Of a DNA stretch of 64,000 bases, positions 16,949 to 26,942 are shown piece after piece (position 1 is the stretch's first letter; each line of letters begins with the position of its first letter). Location of the stretch: contig CAWAFL010000014.1 of the NCBI GenBank assembly GCA_963781305.1, positions 834,963 to 898,962 of the forward strand, read 5' to 3'. Origin of the DNA: DASXMT01 sp963781305 (lineage in GTDB: Bacteria; Actinomycetota; Acidimicrobiia; Acidimicrobiales; RAAP-2). Below the pieces are notes generated by a model. The model worked only from the letters and a program-made list of their open reading frames with translations, had not been told where the DNA came from and searched no databases. The translations under genes and the position numbers were made by a program.

Positions 16949-18199
16949 GTGCAGGCCACACCCGCCGTCCCCAATGAGCGACCGGTCTTCGACCCGTTCG
17001 ACCCCCGCTGGTCGAGCGACCCCTACCCGCTCTACGCCGAGCTCCGGGATAGGGCGCCGGCCCATCGCAACCAGATGGGCTTCTGGGTCTTCGCCCGCCA
17101 CGCCGACTGCCTGAGCATCCTGCGGGACCGCCGGGTCAGCTCGGACGGGTCCAACATCGACCTCGACCGCATGCCCGGGGGGTTCCGCCCCCAGCTGGCC
17201 GACGACCCGGTGGCCTCGGCCATGGTGGCCATGCGCCCCTTCTTGTTCCGCGACCCGCCCGACCACACCCGGCTCCGCGGCCTGGTGGCCAAGGCGTTCA
17301 CGCCCCGGGTGGTGGAATCGCTCCGGACCCGGACCCAGGAGGTGGTCGACGAGCTGCTCGATGTTGCTCTCGAAGAGGGACGGGTCGATCTGCTCGAGTC
17401 CTTCGCCCATCCGCTCCCCGTGCGGATCATCTGCGACCTGCTGGGTGTCCCCATCGCGGACCAGGAGCGCTTCCGGGGATGGTCGGCGGCATTGGCCCGC
17501 GGGCTCGATCCCGACTTCTTGTTGACCAAGGAGATCATCGAACAGCGCATCGAGGCGGTGGGCCAGTTCGCCGGCTACTTCTTCGAGCTGTTGGCCGAGC
17601 GGCGCCGGTCTCCCGGTGACGACCTGTTGAGCCGCCTGGTCCAGGTGGAGGACGAGGGCAGCGTGCTCAGTGAGGCCGAGCTGTTGTCCACCTGCATCCT
17701 GTTACTGGTGGCGGGACACGAAACCACGGTCAACCTGATCTCCGGGGGAACGCTGGCCCTCCTCGAGCACCCCGAACAGCTGCGGCGCTTCCGCACCGAT
17801 CCCGACGTGGTCCGGTCCGGGGTGGAGGAGATGCTGCGCTACGTCTCACCCGTCCAGCTCACCGGGCGTTCCATGCTCGAGGACATGGAGGTCGGCGGGG
17901 TCGAACTGCAAAAGGGCGACTTTGCCATGTTGCTGGTGGCCTCGGGCAACCACGATCCCGACGAGTTCGACGACCCCGAGACCTTCGACGTCGGCCGGTC
18001 GCCCAACAACCATCTGGGTTTCGGCTTCGGCATCCACCACTGCCTGGGCGCGCCGCTGGCCCGGATGGAGACCCAGGTGGCGTTGACCTCCCTCACCCAG
18101 CGAGCTCCCGATCTCGCCCTCGACACCGAGAAGGTGGCCTACAAGACCAACGTGGTGCTCCGGGGCATGGAGGCGCTCCCGGTGGCGATGCGGGGCTGA
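16949..18199 (+). CDS. Cytochrome P450
   Basis: This 416-residue soluble bacterial P450 monooxygenase has the I-helix oxygen-binding motif VAGHETT, K-helix EEMLR and heme-binding loop FGFGIHHCLGAPLAR with the axial Cys. It also has the usual N-terminal DPRWSSDPYPLYAELR. The substrate cannot be inferred, and no ferredoxin or reductase gene is adjacent. The start is a GTG in the frame whose upstream part is noncoding. It lies 80 bases after ald on the same strand, and a hairpin follows the stop. Confidence 0.92.
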   Translation: MQATPAVPNERPVFDPFDPRWSSDPYPLYAELRDRAPAHRNQMGFWVFARHADCLSILRDRRVSSDGSNIDLDRMPGGFRPQLADDPVASAMVAMRPFLFRDPPDHTRLRGLVAKAFTPRVVESLRTRTQEVVDELLDVALEEGRVDLLESFAHPLPVRIICDLLGVPIADQERFRGWSAALARGLDPDFLLTKEIIEQRIEAVGQFAGYFFELLAERRRSPGDDLLSRLVQVEDEGSVLSEAELLSTCILLLVAGHETTVNLISGGTLALLEHPEQLRRFRTDPDVVRSGVEEMLRYVSPVQLTGRSMLEDMEVGGVELQKGDFAMLLVASGNHDPDEFDDPETFDVGRSPNNHLGFGFGIHHCLGAPLARMETQVALTSLTQRAPDLALDTEKVAYKTNVVLRGMEALPVAMRG

Positions 18200-18218
18200 G
18201 TAAGGCTGACGGACAGCG

Positions 18219-18241
18219 CAGGCTGACAGGGACTCAGCCTG
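18219..18241 (+). terminator. Possible terminator after P450 gene
   Basis: CAGGCTGA and TCAGCCTG form a perfect 8-bp stem with a 7-base loop, 20 bases past the P450 stop. There is no clear T-run. Confidence 0.4.
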
Positions 18242-18423
18242 AGACTCGGGCTTTCGGAAGCAAACGGTCGCAAGCCGGCCCCGCTCGTCACTGGCAGGCT
18301 CCACTTCGTCCTACGAGCTCGCAGGCACGGCTCTGCGGATGATCCACATCCCAGAACCGTGTCGCGACGCCCACAACGCCGGCCGGGTGACCGCCGATTT
18401 CGCCCTGACGGGAGATGAGCGCG

Positions 18424-19278
18424 TCAGCCGAGCGCCTCGATCACAGCGGCAAAATCAGGCCATTGCCCACCAGCGTCAATGACCGTGGTCAAGAGTGCGT
18501 CGGTGGCGGGGCCGACGCGCACCTCGACCCCAGCCTGTTCCGCGAGATCGATGGCTAAGCGAACGTCCTTACGAGCCAGCGCCGGAGAAAACCATCCGGG
18601 GTGAACGCTATCGAACAGGCTGTCCAGTCGCACCTTGCTCGCGGGACTTACCACGAAGCTGTCGGCAAGAACGCCCTTGAGAAGTTCGTCGGAGATCCCG
18701 TTCTTTCGGGCAGTGACGATCCCCTCAGCGAGCGCCGTCACGCCGGTGATGAGCAACAGGTTGGAGACGAGCTTCATAGTCGCACCGGTTCCAACCGGCC
18801 CACAATGGGTGTACCCGGCACCAAGGTCACCCCACAGGGGATTGAGCTGCTCGACGGCCGTCGAAGGCCCTCCGATCAAAAAGCTCCCCATACCGGCTGC
18901 GATTAGCGATGGGGATCCCAGGACGGGCGAATCGAGCACCCTCCCCTCCGGGCCGACACGGGCCAGTCGACGGGCAGTGTCCGGCGAGACCGTGCTGATG
19001 TTGGCCAAGATCGCGGCTGGCCCGAGTGACGCCAGAGCACCATCGTCGCCAAGGCACACTTCGAGAACGGCGGTGTCATCGGCGAGGACGACCAAGACCA
19101 CGTCTGAGCCCATTGCTGCCGCCTTTGGAGAATCGGCCTCGACGGCGCCCTTCGCCAAAAGGTCGGTGGCTCTGCCCGCAGATCGGTTCCAGACGGTGAC
19201 CAGGTGAGCCCGCTCGAGCGCTCTTGTGGCGAAGGCCTTTCCCATATTTCCCATACCCAAGACGGCGACTCGCATCAA
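18424..19278 (-). CDS. NAD(P)-dependent beta-hydroxyacid dehydrogenase-like oxidoreductase
   Basis: The 284 residues fit the 6-phosphogluconate/3-hydroxyisobutyrate dehydrogenase superfamily. The N-terminal Rossmann motif is AVLGMGNMGKAFATRALE, the substrate-binding loop is SPVLGSPSLIAAG and the catalytic Lys lies in GTGATMKLVSNLL. Such enzymes reduce or oxidise short hydroxy acids or imines (GLYR1- and imine-reductase-like relatives included). The exact substrate is unknown. The gene stands alone, convergent with the P450 gene. Two consecutive ATG codons could each start it. Confidence 0.85.
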   Translation of the reverse strand: MMRVAVLGMGNMGKAFATRALERAHLVTVWNRSAGRATDLLAKGAVEADSPKAAAMGSDVVLVVLADDTAVLEVCLGDDGALASLGPAAILANISTVSPDTARRLARVGPEGRVLDSPVLGSPSLIAAGMGSFLIGGPSTAVEQLNPLWGDLGAGYTHCGPVGTGATMKLVSNLLLITGVTALAEGIVTARKNGISDELLKGVLADSFVVSPASKVRLDSLFDSVHPGWFSPALARKDVRLAIDLAEQAGVEVRVGPATDALLTTVIDAGGQWPDFAAVIEALG

Positions 19279-19471
19279 ACCAGCCTATGTTCGGCTGTCC
19301 GGGAGAAACGAGCGTCGATCTCAGGTAACCGGCAAGTAGCCCCTGCTCGGGGGCGATCCCGAGACGGGATAGAAGGCCGCTCTGGCCGCGCGCCGGATCG
19401 ACCCGGTTCGAGTGCCGCTGAGGGTTCCTCGGGAGCAAGGTGGAGACGGATGACGCTGGTGCGCTGGGCCG

Positions 19472-20089
19472 TCACTCCTTCAGGCTGAAGGGCGGGTACT
19501 CGTCTCGCAGCAGGAGCAGGTAGGACTGAACGCGGGCGTTCCAGCGCATGGCCCCCACGGCGAACCGGTAGAGGCCCTCCGGGTAGGCACCGGTGAAGAG
19601 GATCGCGAACCAGGCGATGATCGTCGTCACTGTCCAGGCGATGTTCACGAAGATAAGGACGACGAGGTGGGGGATCACGTAGATCAGGCGGAGACCCACC
19701 GACAGGCGGTCCCTCTCTCCCGTCGGGTAGGTCACGCCGTACGTGGTCGGATAGGGCTCGTCGCCGAACGGCGGGTAGTCGTCCCTCAACAGGGCGGCGT
19801 ACGCAGCGACGCGCACCCACCAGCGCATGTAGAACGTGATGAAATCCCACAAGCCGCGGGGTTCTTCGCCCCTGAACACGACGGCGAACCAGGAGATGAA
19901 CGCCATGACCGACGCCGCCCCCGTCAACGCCGAGGCGCCGTAGGAGTTGAACCCGCCGACGATGATGAATTGGGGGATCCCAAGGATCAGCCGGAACCCG
20001 GTTGTGAGGCGGTTGCGATCGGTCAGCTGGGGCTCGACGTCAAACTCGACGGGGTAGCCCGGAACCTGCGCAAAGCCCGGCTCAGTCAT
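19472..20089 (-). CDS. DUF4389 family membrane protein
   Basis: This 205-residue protein has an internal duplication. Each half carries RNRLTTGFRLILGIPQF- or RDRLSVGLRLIYVIPHL-type openings, two hydrophobic helices, then FR/FTGxxPxGLxxFxxxxMRW and a DDYPPF / DEYPPF ending. I recognise DUF4389, whose function is unknown. A strong GAGGGGG ribosome site precedes the ATG before TEPGFAQVPG; the longer upstream extension has no similarity. The gene stands alone on the minus strand. Confidence 0.8.
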   Translation of the reverse strand: MTEPGFAQVPGYPVEFDVEPQLTDRNRLTTGFRLILGIPQFIIVGGFNSYGASALTGAASVMAFISWFAVVFRGEEPRGLWDFITFYMRWWVRVAAYAALLRDDYPPFGDEPYPTTYGVTYPTGERDRLSVGLRLIYVIPHLVVLIFVNIAWTVTTIIAWFAILFTGAYPEGLYRFAVGAMRWNARVQSYLLLLRDEYPPFSLKE

Positions 20090-20427
20090 CGGACCCCCTC
20101 TGATCGGGATGCTGTCACGCTGTCGCAGGACAATGGTGCCATACGGGATTCGCTGCGTGGGCCGAACAGCCCGGCACCGACCGTGCTGGCCGTCCGTGGC
20201 ATACCTGCTGTGCCGCTCTGCGCGTTCTTTAGCTTGGGAGTACACGGATTCTCATTGCCGGACTTCGCTTGATGCAAGACCCTCTGTTCGGGGCATTGGT
20301 GGTTCGGCCCGGTTGCTCGGCTGGTCATTGGGCTGCTGGGGGAGCTTGTCGGCCAGTATTGGGTCGTGCAGGAGCGCCTGCAAGGAATAATCCCAGGTCA
20401 GACGCAATGGGTCCTATGGGTAGCGGT
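20090..20427. other. Intergenic region, no gene seen
   Basis: The 338 bases between the DUF4389 start and the LLM oxidoreductase stop hold no convincing reading frame. They should contain the promoter of the DUF4389 gene. Confidence 0.5.
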
Positions 20428-21309
20428 TCAGGCTGACAGAGCAGCAGCCCGATCGAACACCGGCTGTAGGCCGTCGAGCTGGCTGCGCACGTCGTCGACG
20501 CTCAAGGGAACGATGAGCGCCGAGACGGCGTCGGCCCCGGCATCGGCATACTGCTCGGCGATGTCGGCATCCAGGGGCTGAAAGTACGGGCACACCGTCA
20601 CCCTGACCTCGGAGCGCTCGCGACCCTCGGCCGACAACAATTCGTTCAGCCGGGCCAGCGGCGCGGCCAGCTCGTCGGGCGTGCGGTTGAAGGTGTGCCA
20701 GCCCTGGGCGAACCGGGCCGTGCGCCGCAGGGCGGGATCGCTCTCCCCACCGATGTGGATGGGTGGCTGGGGCTGCTGGATGGGTTTGGGGAACATGGAG
20801 CACGGGTCGAGCGAATAGAACTCGCCCTCGAACGACGACGGATCGTCACGCCACAACGTCCTGAGTACCTGGAGGTACTCGTCGGTCCGGGCGCCGCGGC
20901 GGGGCCAGGGGACGTTGACCGCGTTGAACTCCTCCTCCAGCCAGCCCACGCCGATCCCCAAGTCGACCCGGCCGTTCGACAGCCAGTCCAGCGTGGCCAC
21001 CTCTTTTGCCGTGTACACCGGGTTGCGCTGGGGCAAGAGCACCATGGCCGTGCCCAGACGGACGGTGGTGGTGTGGGCGGCGAGGAACGACAGCGTGTTG
21101 AGCGGCTCGAGCAGCCCGGACCCGGGCGGGGAGGGTACCTTGCCGTCCTCGGCGTAGGGGTAGGAGGACTCGTACTCGTCGAACAGGACGACGTGCTCGC
21201 CCACCCAGATGCACCCCGCCCCGCGCTCTTCGGCCCCGGCGCCGACGGCGGCCAGGACCTCGGGGGTGGAGAACGGGTTGGCGGTCGGTACCCACAGGTC
21301 GATGCGCAT
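20428..21309 (-). CDS. LLM-class F420-dependent oxidoreductase
   Basis: This 293-residue luciferase-like TIM-barrel protein has the typical TIGR03619-like layout: N-terminal LWVPTANPFSTPEVLAAV, EHVVLFDEYESSYPY, LGTAMVLLPQRNPVYTAKEVATLD and RVDLGIGVGWLEEEF. The C-terminal half has IHIGGESDPALRRTARFAQGW. Such enzymes use F420 or FMN for hydride transfer. The substrate is unknown. The start is 2 bases beyond the stop of the upstream amidase, so the two are cotranscribed. Confidence 0.88.
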   Translation of the reverse strand: MRIDLWVPTANPFSTPEVLAAVGAGAEERGAGCIWVGEHVVLFDEYESSYPYAEDGKVPSPPGSGLLEPLNTLSFLAAHTTTVRLGTAMVLLPQRNPVYTAKEVATLDWLSNGRVDLGIGVGWLEEEFNAVNVPWPRRGARTDEYLQVLRTLWRDDPSSFEGEFYSLDPCSMFPKPIQQPQPPIHIGGESDPALRRTARFAQGWHTFNRTPDELAAPLARLNELLSAEGRERSEVRVTVCPYFQPLDADIAEQYADAGADAVSALIVPLSVDDVRSQLDGLQPVFDRAAALSA

Positions 21310-21311
21310 GG

Positions 21312-22724
21312 TCAGTGTGGTGCTCCTGGTGCGAGGAGCGGCCAGGGCCGCTCGCGTTCGGCAATGCGGGCCAGGTCTAACAGCAGCTGCTCCTGGTGAT
21401 GGCGGCCGATCACCTGCAGGCTGATCGGGAGCCCGTCCACCGTCCCGGCCGGGATGGCCACCGCCGGGTTCCCGGTCAGGTTGGCCGGGATGGTCAGCGC
21501 CCCGTTGTTGCTGAGGGCGCTCTCGAATCCCACCTCGGCGATCAGGTCGATGTCGCCCACCGTGGTGGGCATCGGTCCCTCGGCCGCGAAAGCGACATCC
21601 GGATTGGAGGCGGTGAAGATGAAGTCGGCCTGGTCGAAGACGTCGGCCATCGTCTCGTTCACCGTGATGCGGAACAGCTCGGTGGCCCCCGCGGTGGACA
21701 CGTTGAGGTTGTAGGTGGCCAGGTTCATCCCCAGCTGGATCTCCGGGGTCAGGTCGTCGTTGCACGCCGGGTACCGGTCGCCCAGTTCGCCGGCCAGTCC
21801 GATCAGGTTGGACATGGCCCATTCCAGCCCGCCCCGGGGGAGGTCCACCACCACGTCCACCCGCTTCAGCCCGGCGTCGGCGATCAGGGCCTCGGCTGCC
21901 GCGGTGACGAGTTCCACCACTTCGGGACGGACCACGGCGTTGCCCAGGTCGACGCTGACGACGGCCCGCTTGCCCGACAGGTCGAAGGAGTCGAGCCCCG
22001 CCTCCCAGCCCTCCACCCGGGGGAGGCTCAAGGTGTCACGGGGGTCCCAGCCGTTGCACACGTCGAACCACCGGGCCGTGTCGCGCACCGAGCGGGATAC
22101 GCACCCCACCACCACGGTGAGGGGATTCTGCATGGTGCCCGGGCCCCGGGGGATCCGGCCGTAGGTGGCCTTGAGCCCGAACAGTCCGGTGTAGCCGGCC
22201 GGGATGCGGATGGAGCCTCCACCGTCACCGCCGCTGGCGATGGGCACCAGGCCTCCCGAGACGGCCGCGGCCGAGCCACCCGACGAGCCGCCCGGGGTGC
22301 GCTCGGGATTCCACGGGTTCCTGGTCGTGCCGTGCAGCTTGGTGTGGGTGCAGTTGATGCCGCCGAACTCCGAGGCCGTGGTCTGGCCGATCAGGACCGC
22401 ACCTGCTTCGCGCAACCGGGCCACCTGGGTGGTGTCGTGATCGGCCACCCGGTCCTTGAACACCAGCGACGCCTCGGTGTACGGCCAGCCGTCGACCGGC
22501 TCGAGCTCCTTGACCCCGAGGGGCACGCCGCCGAAGGGGAGCGAGACGTCGGCGGTCGCCGCCGCGGCCCGGGCCGGCTCCGCGTCGATGTGGGAGAAGG
22601 CGTTCAGCTCCGATCCTTCGATGGCAGTGAGGGACAGCTCCAGGGCCTCGATGGGGGTGATGGTGCCGGCGCGAAAGGCGTCGACCAGGGAGCAGGCATC
22701 ATCGGGCCAGGGCTGCACGGTCAT
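21312..22724 (-). CDS. Amidase signature family hydrolase
   Basis: The 470-residue protein carries the Ser-cisSer-Lys triad of the amidase signature family. The Lys lies in GVPLGVKELEP, the cis-Ser region is TPGGSSGGSAAAV and the nucleophile region is GGDGGGSIRIPAGYTGLFGLK. The length is standard. It hydrolyses an unidentified amide; the GatCAB role is unlikely because no gatB/gatC is nearby. It is in one operon with the LLM oxidoreductase, suggesting a joint catabolic step. Confidence 0.9.
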   Translation of the reverse strand: MTVQPWPDDACSLVDAFRAGTITPIEALELSLTAIEGSELNAFSHIDAEPARAAAATADVSLPFGGVPLGVKELEPVDGWPYTEASLVFKDRVADHDTTQVARLREAGAVLIGQTTASEFGGINCTHTKLHGTTRNPWNPERTPGGSSGGSAAAVSGGLVPIASGGDGGGSIRIPAGYTGLFGLKATYGRIPRGPGTMQNPLTVVVGCVSRSVRDTARWFDVCNGWDPRDTLSLPRVEGWEAGLDSFDLSGKRAVVSVDLGNAVVRPEVVELVTAAAEALIADAGLKRVDVVVDLPRGGLEWAMSNLIGLAGELGDRYPACNDDLTPEIQLGMNLATYNLNVSTAGATELFRITVNETMADVFDQADFIFTASNPDVAFAAEGPMPTTVGDIDLIAEVGFESALSNNGALTIPANLTGNPAVAIPAGTVDGLPISLQVIGRHHQEQLLLDLARIAERERPWPLLAPGAPH

Positions 22725-22843
22725 GCCGGTTGACGCTAACGGGATCGGCTGGTCACGGCCACCGCTTCACGGACGGCGCCGGCATGCCGGGCCGAACCAA
22801 GCCGTGCCACCATCACGCCGTCGGGCACGTAGTGTCGGCCTCA

Positions 22844-23500
22844 GTGAGCACACGCCCGAACACAAGCACGCCGCCGACCGAGCTGGCCGGCCTCTACGAC
22901 GTGATCCATCGGCGCCGGGATGTCCGAGCCGAATTCGTGGGCGGCAAGATCGACCCCGAGGTGCTCGACCGGGTGCTCCACGCCGCCCACGCCGCTCCCA
23001 GCGTGGGCCTGACCCAGCCGTGGGACTTCATCCTGGTCGAGGACCCGCTGGTGCGGCGGACGTTCTGGGAGCACGTGCAGGACGAGCGCGCCGTGTTCGC
23101 CTCCACGCTCGAGGGCGAGGAGGCCGAGCGGTTCGCCGGGATCAAGATCGACGGGATCCTCGAGGCCGCCCTGTCGGTGGCGGTGACCTACGACCCCGAG
23201 CGGGGTTCCCCCGCCGTTCTCGGGCGCCACGCCGTAGCCGACGCCGGCGTCTACTCGGTGTGCCTGGCCATCGAGAACCTGTGGCTGGCCTGCACGGCCG
23301 AGGGCCTGGGCATGGGCTGGGTCTCCTTCTACCGGGAGCAGTTCCTGAGCGACCTGCTCGGAATTCCCAAAGGCGTCCGCCCGGTTGCCTGGTTGTGCAT
23401 CGGGCCGGTCAGCCACGTCGAGGCCGTGCCCGACCTCGAGCGCCACGGGTGGCGGAGCCGGTTACCTCTGGAGGACGTCCTCCACCACGACCACTGGTAG
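22844..23500 (+). CDS. bluB: 5,6-dimethylbenzimidazole synthase
   Basis: BluB is a nitroreductase-fold enzyme that fragments reduced flavin mononucleotide with oxygen to make the lower ligand of vitamin B12. The 218 residues carry the BluB signatures IHRRRDVRAEFVG, AAPSVGLTQPWDFI, an Asp-containing lid segment and GMGWVSFY with IPKGVRPVAWLCIG. I chose the GTG before STRPNTS; the upstream in-frame ATG gives a tail without similarity. No other cobalamin genes are in the window. Confidence 0.9.
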   Translation: MSTRPNTSTPPTELAGLYDVIHRRRDVRAEFVGGKIDPEVLDRVLHAAHAAPSVGLTQPWDFILVEDPLVRRTFWEHVQDERAVFASTLEGEEAERFAGIKIDGILEAALSVAVTYDPERGSPAVLGRHAVADAGVYSVCLAIENLWLACTAEGLGMGWVSFYREQFLSDLLGIPKGVRPVAWLCIGPVSHVEAVPDLERHGWRSRLPLEDVLHHDHW

Positions 23501-23519
23501 GGCGGACTGGTAGGGCGGA
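23494..23519. repeat. 13-bp tandem duplication across the bluB stop
   Basis: CTGGTAGGGCGGA occurs twice head to tail. The first copy contains the bluB stop codon, so the duplication does not change the protein. Confidence 0.7.
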
Positions 23520-23594
23520 CAAGCGGCGGACTAGCAGCGCCGGTCAGGACGGGACCGTAGGGCGCACCCCCAGTGGTGCGCGTAGCGTGTGGGC

Positions 23595-24440
23595 ATGACC
23601 AACTCGGCGAACACTTCGATCTCCACGGCGATGCCCTCGCCCAAGGCCGACCCCAGGCACCCCTTCACCTTGGCCATCGACATCGGGGGCACCGGCCTGA
23701 AGGCGTCGGTGCTCGATGCCGACGGTGCCATGGTGGCCGATCGGGTGAAGATCCCCACGACGTACCCCCTGTCGCCGGAGAAGCTGATGGCCGACCTGGC
23801 CAAGCTGGTGGCGCCGTTGCCTGACGCTGAGCGGGCCTCGGTCGGCTTTCCCGGCATGGTCAGGGCCGGGCACGTCCTGTCCGCCCCGCACTTCCAGACC
23901 AAGCACGGGCCCGGGAGTCATATCGACGAGGCGCTGGCCAAGGCCTGGCACGGCTTCGACTTGGCCAGCACCCTGGCCACCTCCCTCGGTCGGCCGACGA
24001 AGGTGGCCAACGACGCCGACATCCAGGGGGCGGCGGTGGTCAGTGGCCAGGGACTGGAGTTCATCATCACCCTTGGCACCGGCTTTGGGTCCGGTCTGTT
24101 CTACGAGGGCAAGCTCATGCCCCATTTGGAGATCGCTCACCAACCCTTCCGCAAGGGCGAGACCTACAACGAGCAGCTGGGCGAGGCGACCCGTAAGGAG
24201 ATCGGCGAGGAGCGCTGGAACAGGCGGGTGTACAAGGCCATCCGTATCCTGCGGGAGATGTTGTTCTTCGACCACCTCTACATCGGCGGCGGCAACTCCC
24301 GTCGGTTGAAGCGAGACGACCTCGACGACGACACGACCATCGTGGACAACACCGCCGGGATCCTGGGCGGGATCAAGCTGTGGGAGATGGACCACATCGG
24401 GGTGAACGCCACCCACGTCGATCCGCTGCCTAGGACCTGA
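23595..24440 (+). CDS. ppgK: ROK-family polyphosphate glucokinase-like kinase
   Basis: The ASKHA-fold sugar kinase has phosphate 1 motif LAIDIGGTGLKASVLD, VGFPGMV, ANDADIQGAAVV with the catalytic Asp region, phosphate 2 LGTGFGSGLF and the C-terminal adenosine motif YIGGGNS. Actinobacterial proteins of this shape phosphorylate glucose with polyphosphate or ATP. The 281-residue length fits. It starts at the ATG before TNSANTS, with a GTG two codons upstream as an alternative. It is convergent with the CHAD gene. Confidence 0.85.
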   Translation: MTNSANTSISTAMPSPKADPRHPFTLAIDIGGTGLKASVLDADGAMVADRVKIPTTYPLSPEKLMADLAKLVAPLPDAERASVGFPGMVRAGHVLSAPHFQTKHGPGSHIDEALAKAWHGFDLASTLATSLGRPTKVANDADIQGAAVVSGQGLEFIITLGTGFGSGLFYEGKLMPHLEIAHQPFRKGETYNEQLGEATRKEIGEERWNRRVYKAIRILREMLFFDHLYIGGGNSRRLKRDDLDDDTTIVDNTAGILGGIKLWEMDHIGVNATHVDPLPRT

Positions 24441-24479
24441 CGACCGAAGCGGGGCCCGGACAGTACGGGCGAATCCCGT

Positions 24480-25460
24480 TCAGTCCTGCCAGCGCCGCCA
24501 GCGGCGCTCCACCTCTTTCAGCTCCTTGCGCCAACCCTTCCGGATGCCGGCCGCTGCCGCTTCCTCGAAGGCGGACAGTTGAGCGGCTGACTCGGCCAGC
24601 TCGGGGCGTTCGTCGACCAGGGTGGCCAGCCAGGCTCGGGACACGCTGACGTCGTGCAGGTCGCCCAGCCGGACCTGCAGCGTCTCCACGGCGCGGGCCG
24701 TCTTTCGGGCCGGGGAACCGTCGACCAGCGCCACCGTTTCGGCCCCGTAGCGGAGGCCCTTCAGTCGGATCCGGAGCTTGTGGAGGTGGTCGTCAGTGGG
24801 CTTCTTCCGGGCCAGGCGCCCGGCACCCCGGACGTCGTGCCAGGTCCGCTTCAACAGGGGCCCCATGACCTGGTCGGCGGGACGGTCAGCCTTGGGCGTG
24901 AACGGGGGATCCTGGCAGGCCCGCAGGATCTCCCTGGTCAGGCGGGCATGGCGCTCTCCGCCGCGGACGTCGTCCACTCCGGCGCTGGCCGATTCGATGG
25001 AGTTGTCGATGATCAGGAGGATCGTCTTGAGCTCGTCGTCCTCCAACACGTTCTCGCCGGCGTCGGTAATGCGATCGCGGAGTACGTGAAGGTCCCTGGT
25101 CTCGCCCAGCCGGTCGGCGTACCAGGCCAGCTCGGCCCGCAGGCTGGTGCCCCACGCCGGGTCGACCAGCAGGCGGAAGGTCCGCAGGTTGGAGCGCATG
25201 CGCCGAAGGGCCACCCGGCTGTCGTGTACCCGCTCGGTCTCTTCGTCGGCGCCACCGCCACCGAGAGCTGTGCCGGTGTCACCTCGACCGGCAGCAGCGT
25301 CGTTGACCAGGAATTTCTCCGAGCAGCTGGCCAGAGCCCGGCCCAGAACCGCGCCAGCGGTCGGGTCGTCCAGTGCGCTGTCCAGGGCAACCGCTCCGTC
25401 CAGCGCAAAAACCTCATGTGTTACCGACGACCCGATGCCGTCACCTGCCGGCTCACTCAC
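24480..25460 (-). CDS. CHAD domain protein
   Basis: This 326-residue alpha-helical CHAD domain has the conserved basic histidine helices HDSRVALRRMRSNLRTFR and LHKLRIRLKGLRYGAE. CHAD domains bind inorganic polyphosphate, which fits the adjacent polyphosphate-glucokinase-like gene, with the two converging 39 bases apart. The N-terminal CYTH domain often fused to CHAD is absent. The start is GTG. A role in polyphosphate metabolism is inferred from the family and the neighbour. Confidence 0.88.
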   Translation of the reverse strand: MSEPAGDGIGSSVTHEVFALDGAVALDSALDDPTAGAVLGRALASCSEKFLVNDAAAGRGDTGTALGGGGADEETERVHDSRVALRRMRSNLRTFRLLVDPAWGTSLRAELAWYADRLGETRDLHVLRDRITDAGENVLEDDELKTILLIIDNSIESASAGVDDVRGGERHARLTREILRACQDPPFTPKADRPADQVMGPLLKRTWHDVRGAGRLARKKPTDDHLHKLRIRLKGLRYGAETVALVDGSPARKTARAVETLQVRLGDLHDVSVSRAWLATLVDERPELAESAAQLSAFEEAAAAGIRKGWRKELKEVERRWRRWQD

Positions 25461-25971
25461 TCGATGATCAACCTCCTGTCCCCAAGCCTACGGGCGGAGG
25501 GCCGACCGATGGGACCGGCCGGGATCATGCTCTCAGCCAGTTCTCAGGCTGCCCACGGTGGTCCGGAGGGGCGTGGCGGGGCAGGGGTGGTGAGCTCGCC
25601 TGTGCGTCGGAGCGGGCGCGTGCACTCCAGGGGCGGCGGGACCAGGGACAACGAGGGAGGGGTGGCAGGGGGAGCGTCGGCTGCCAGCCCCAGCCACACC
25701 ATCAGCCCATGCATCGATTCCGGGATCCGAGTCGCCATCCGTGTCCTCCTCGTCGGCCAACTTGGCGTGCCGTCCCCGCTCCGTTCCTACCGTGCCAGGG
25801 TGGCGTCGGAGCCAGTGGGACGAGCACGGAACTGAGCCTAAGAAGCGAAGGTTTCCGGTAGGTCACGTCGACGTGACCTTCAGCGAAACAATGGGTGGCG
25901 CCCACCCGGCGCCCGTGCCCCTGGCCAAGCCCCCGCCGATGTACCACGCGCCACGCGCGTACCCTGAGGCC
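25461..25971. other. Intergenic region, no gene seen
   Basis: The 511 bases contain open frames on both strands, but their translations are Pro/Arg/Ser-rich and look like shadows. I see no RNA gene or clear repeat. Confidence 0.5.
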
Positions 25972-26920
25972 ATGCAAGCGGTGACGATCGTCGACGGTGA
26001 CCTCCAGTGGAACGAGCATCCCGATCCCGAACCCGGCCCCCACGAGCTGCTGGTGGCGGTCCGGGCGGCCGGGCTCAACGGGGCCGACATGATGCAGCGG
26101 CTGGGCTTCTACCCGGCCCCGCCCGGGTATCCCCAGGACATCCCGGGCATGGAGTTCGCCGGCGAGGTGGTCGGCCTCGGCTCCGAGGTCCGGCGGCACA
26201 GCCCTGGGCGACCGGGTCATGGCCCTGGTCGGCGGGGGCGCCCAGGCCGAGCTGGTCCTGGTGGACGAGGGCAGCGTCATCGACGTGCCCGAGAACATCA
26301 CCTGGGAGGAGGCCGGCGGGTTCCCCGAGGTGTTCACCACCGCCCACGGCGCCCTGTTCACCCAGGCTGGGCTCACCGCTGGTGAGCGGGTCCTGGTCAC
26401 CGGAGCGGCTGGCGGGGTGGGCACGGCCGGGGTGCAGCTGGCCCATGCCGCCGGGGCCCACGTGGTCGCCTCGGCCCGGCGGGCGGAGCAGCACGAGCAG
26501 ATCAAGGCTCTCGGCGCCGACGATGCCATCGTCCCCGACCAGACCGGCGCCCACGGGCCCTATGACGTGGTGCTCGAGCTGGTGGGTGGGCCCAGCGTGC
26601 CCGACGTCCTGGCTGCGCTGGGCATGGGCGGGCGTATCGCCGTGATCGGGATCGGGGCCGGTCGCTCGGCCGAGATCGACCTGTCCGCCCTCATGTACAA
26701 GCGGGCCAGCATCAGTGGTTCCACCCTCCGGGGCCGCTCGCTCGAGGACAAAGCGGCCATTGCCCGTGTCATGGAGACCCAGGTCCTCCCGTTGCTGGCC
26801 GAGGAGCGCATCCGGGTGCCGGTGGCCGAGATCTACCCGATGCGTGATCCGGTCGCCGCGTACGACGCCTTCGTCAAAGGCGGCAAGTTCGGCAAGATCG
26901 TCCTCGTCACCTCCCTGTAG
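25972..26920 (+). CDS. Zinc-free quinone oxidoreductase (MDR family), frameshifted
   Basis: This NADPH:quinone oxidoreductase of the medium-chain dehydrogenase superfamily has N-terminal AAGLNGADMMQRLGFYP and PGMEFAGEVVGLG in one frame. Then GDRVMALVGGGAQAELV, the Rossmann motif VTGAAGGVGTAGVQLA and the C-terminal GKFGKIVLV lie in the next. The switch near 26195-26205 is explained by one extra C in CCC (HSLGDRV restored). All key motifs are intact, so a sequencing error or a very recent mutation is likely. It is the only clear split in the first 28 kb besides the ABC exporter. Confidence 0.8.
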
Positions 26921-26942
26921 GAGGCGGCGCGGCGGGGACGCC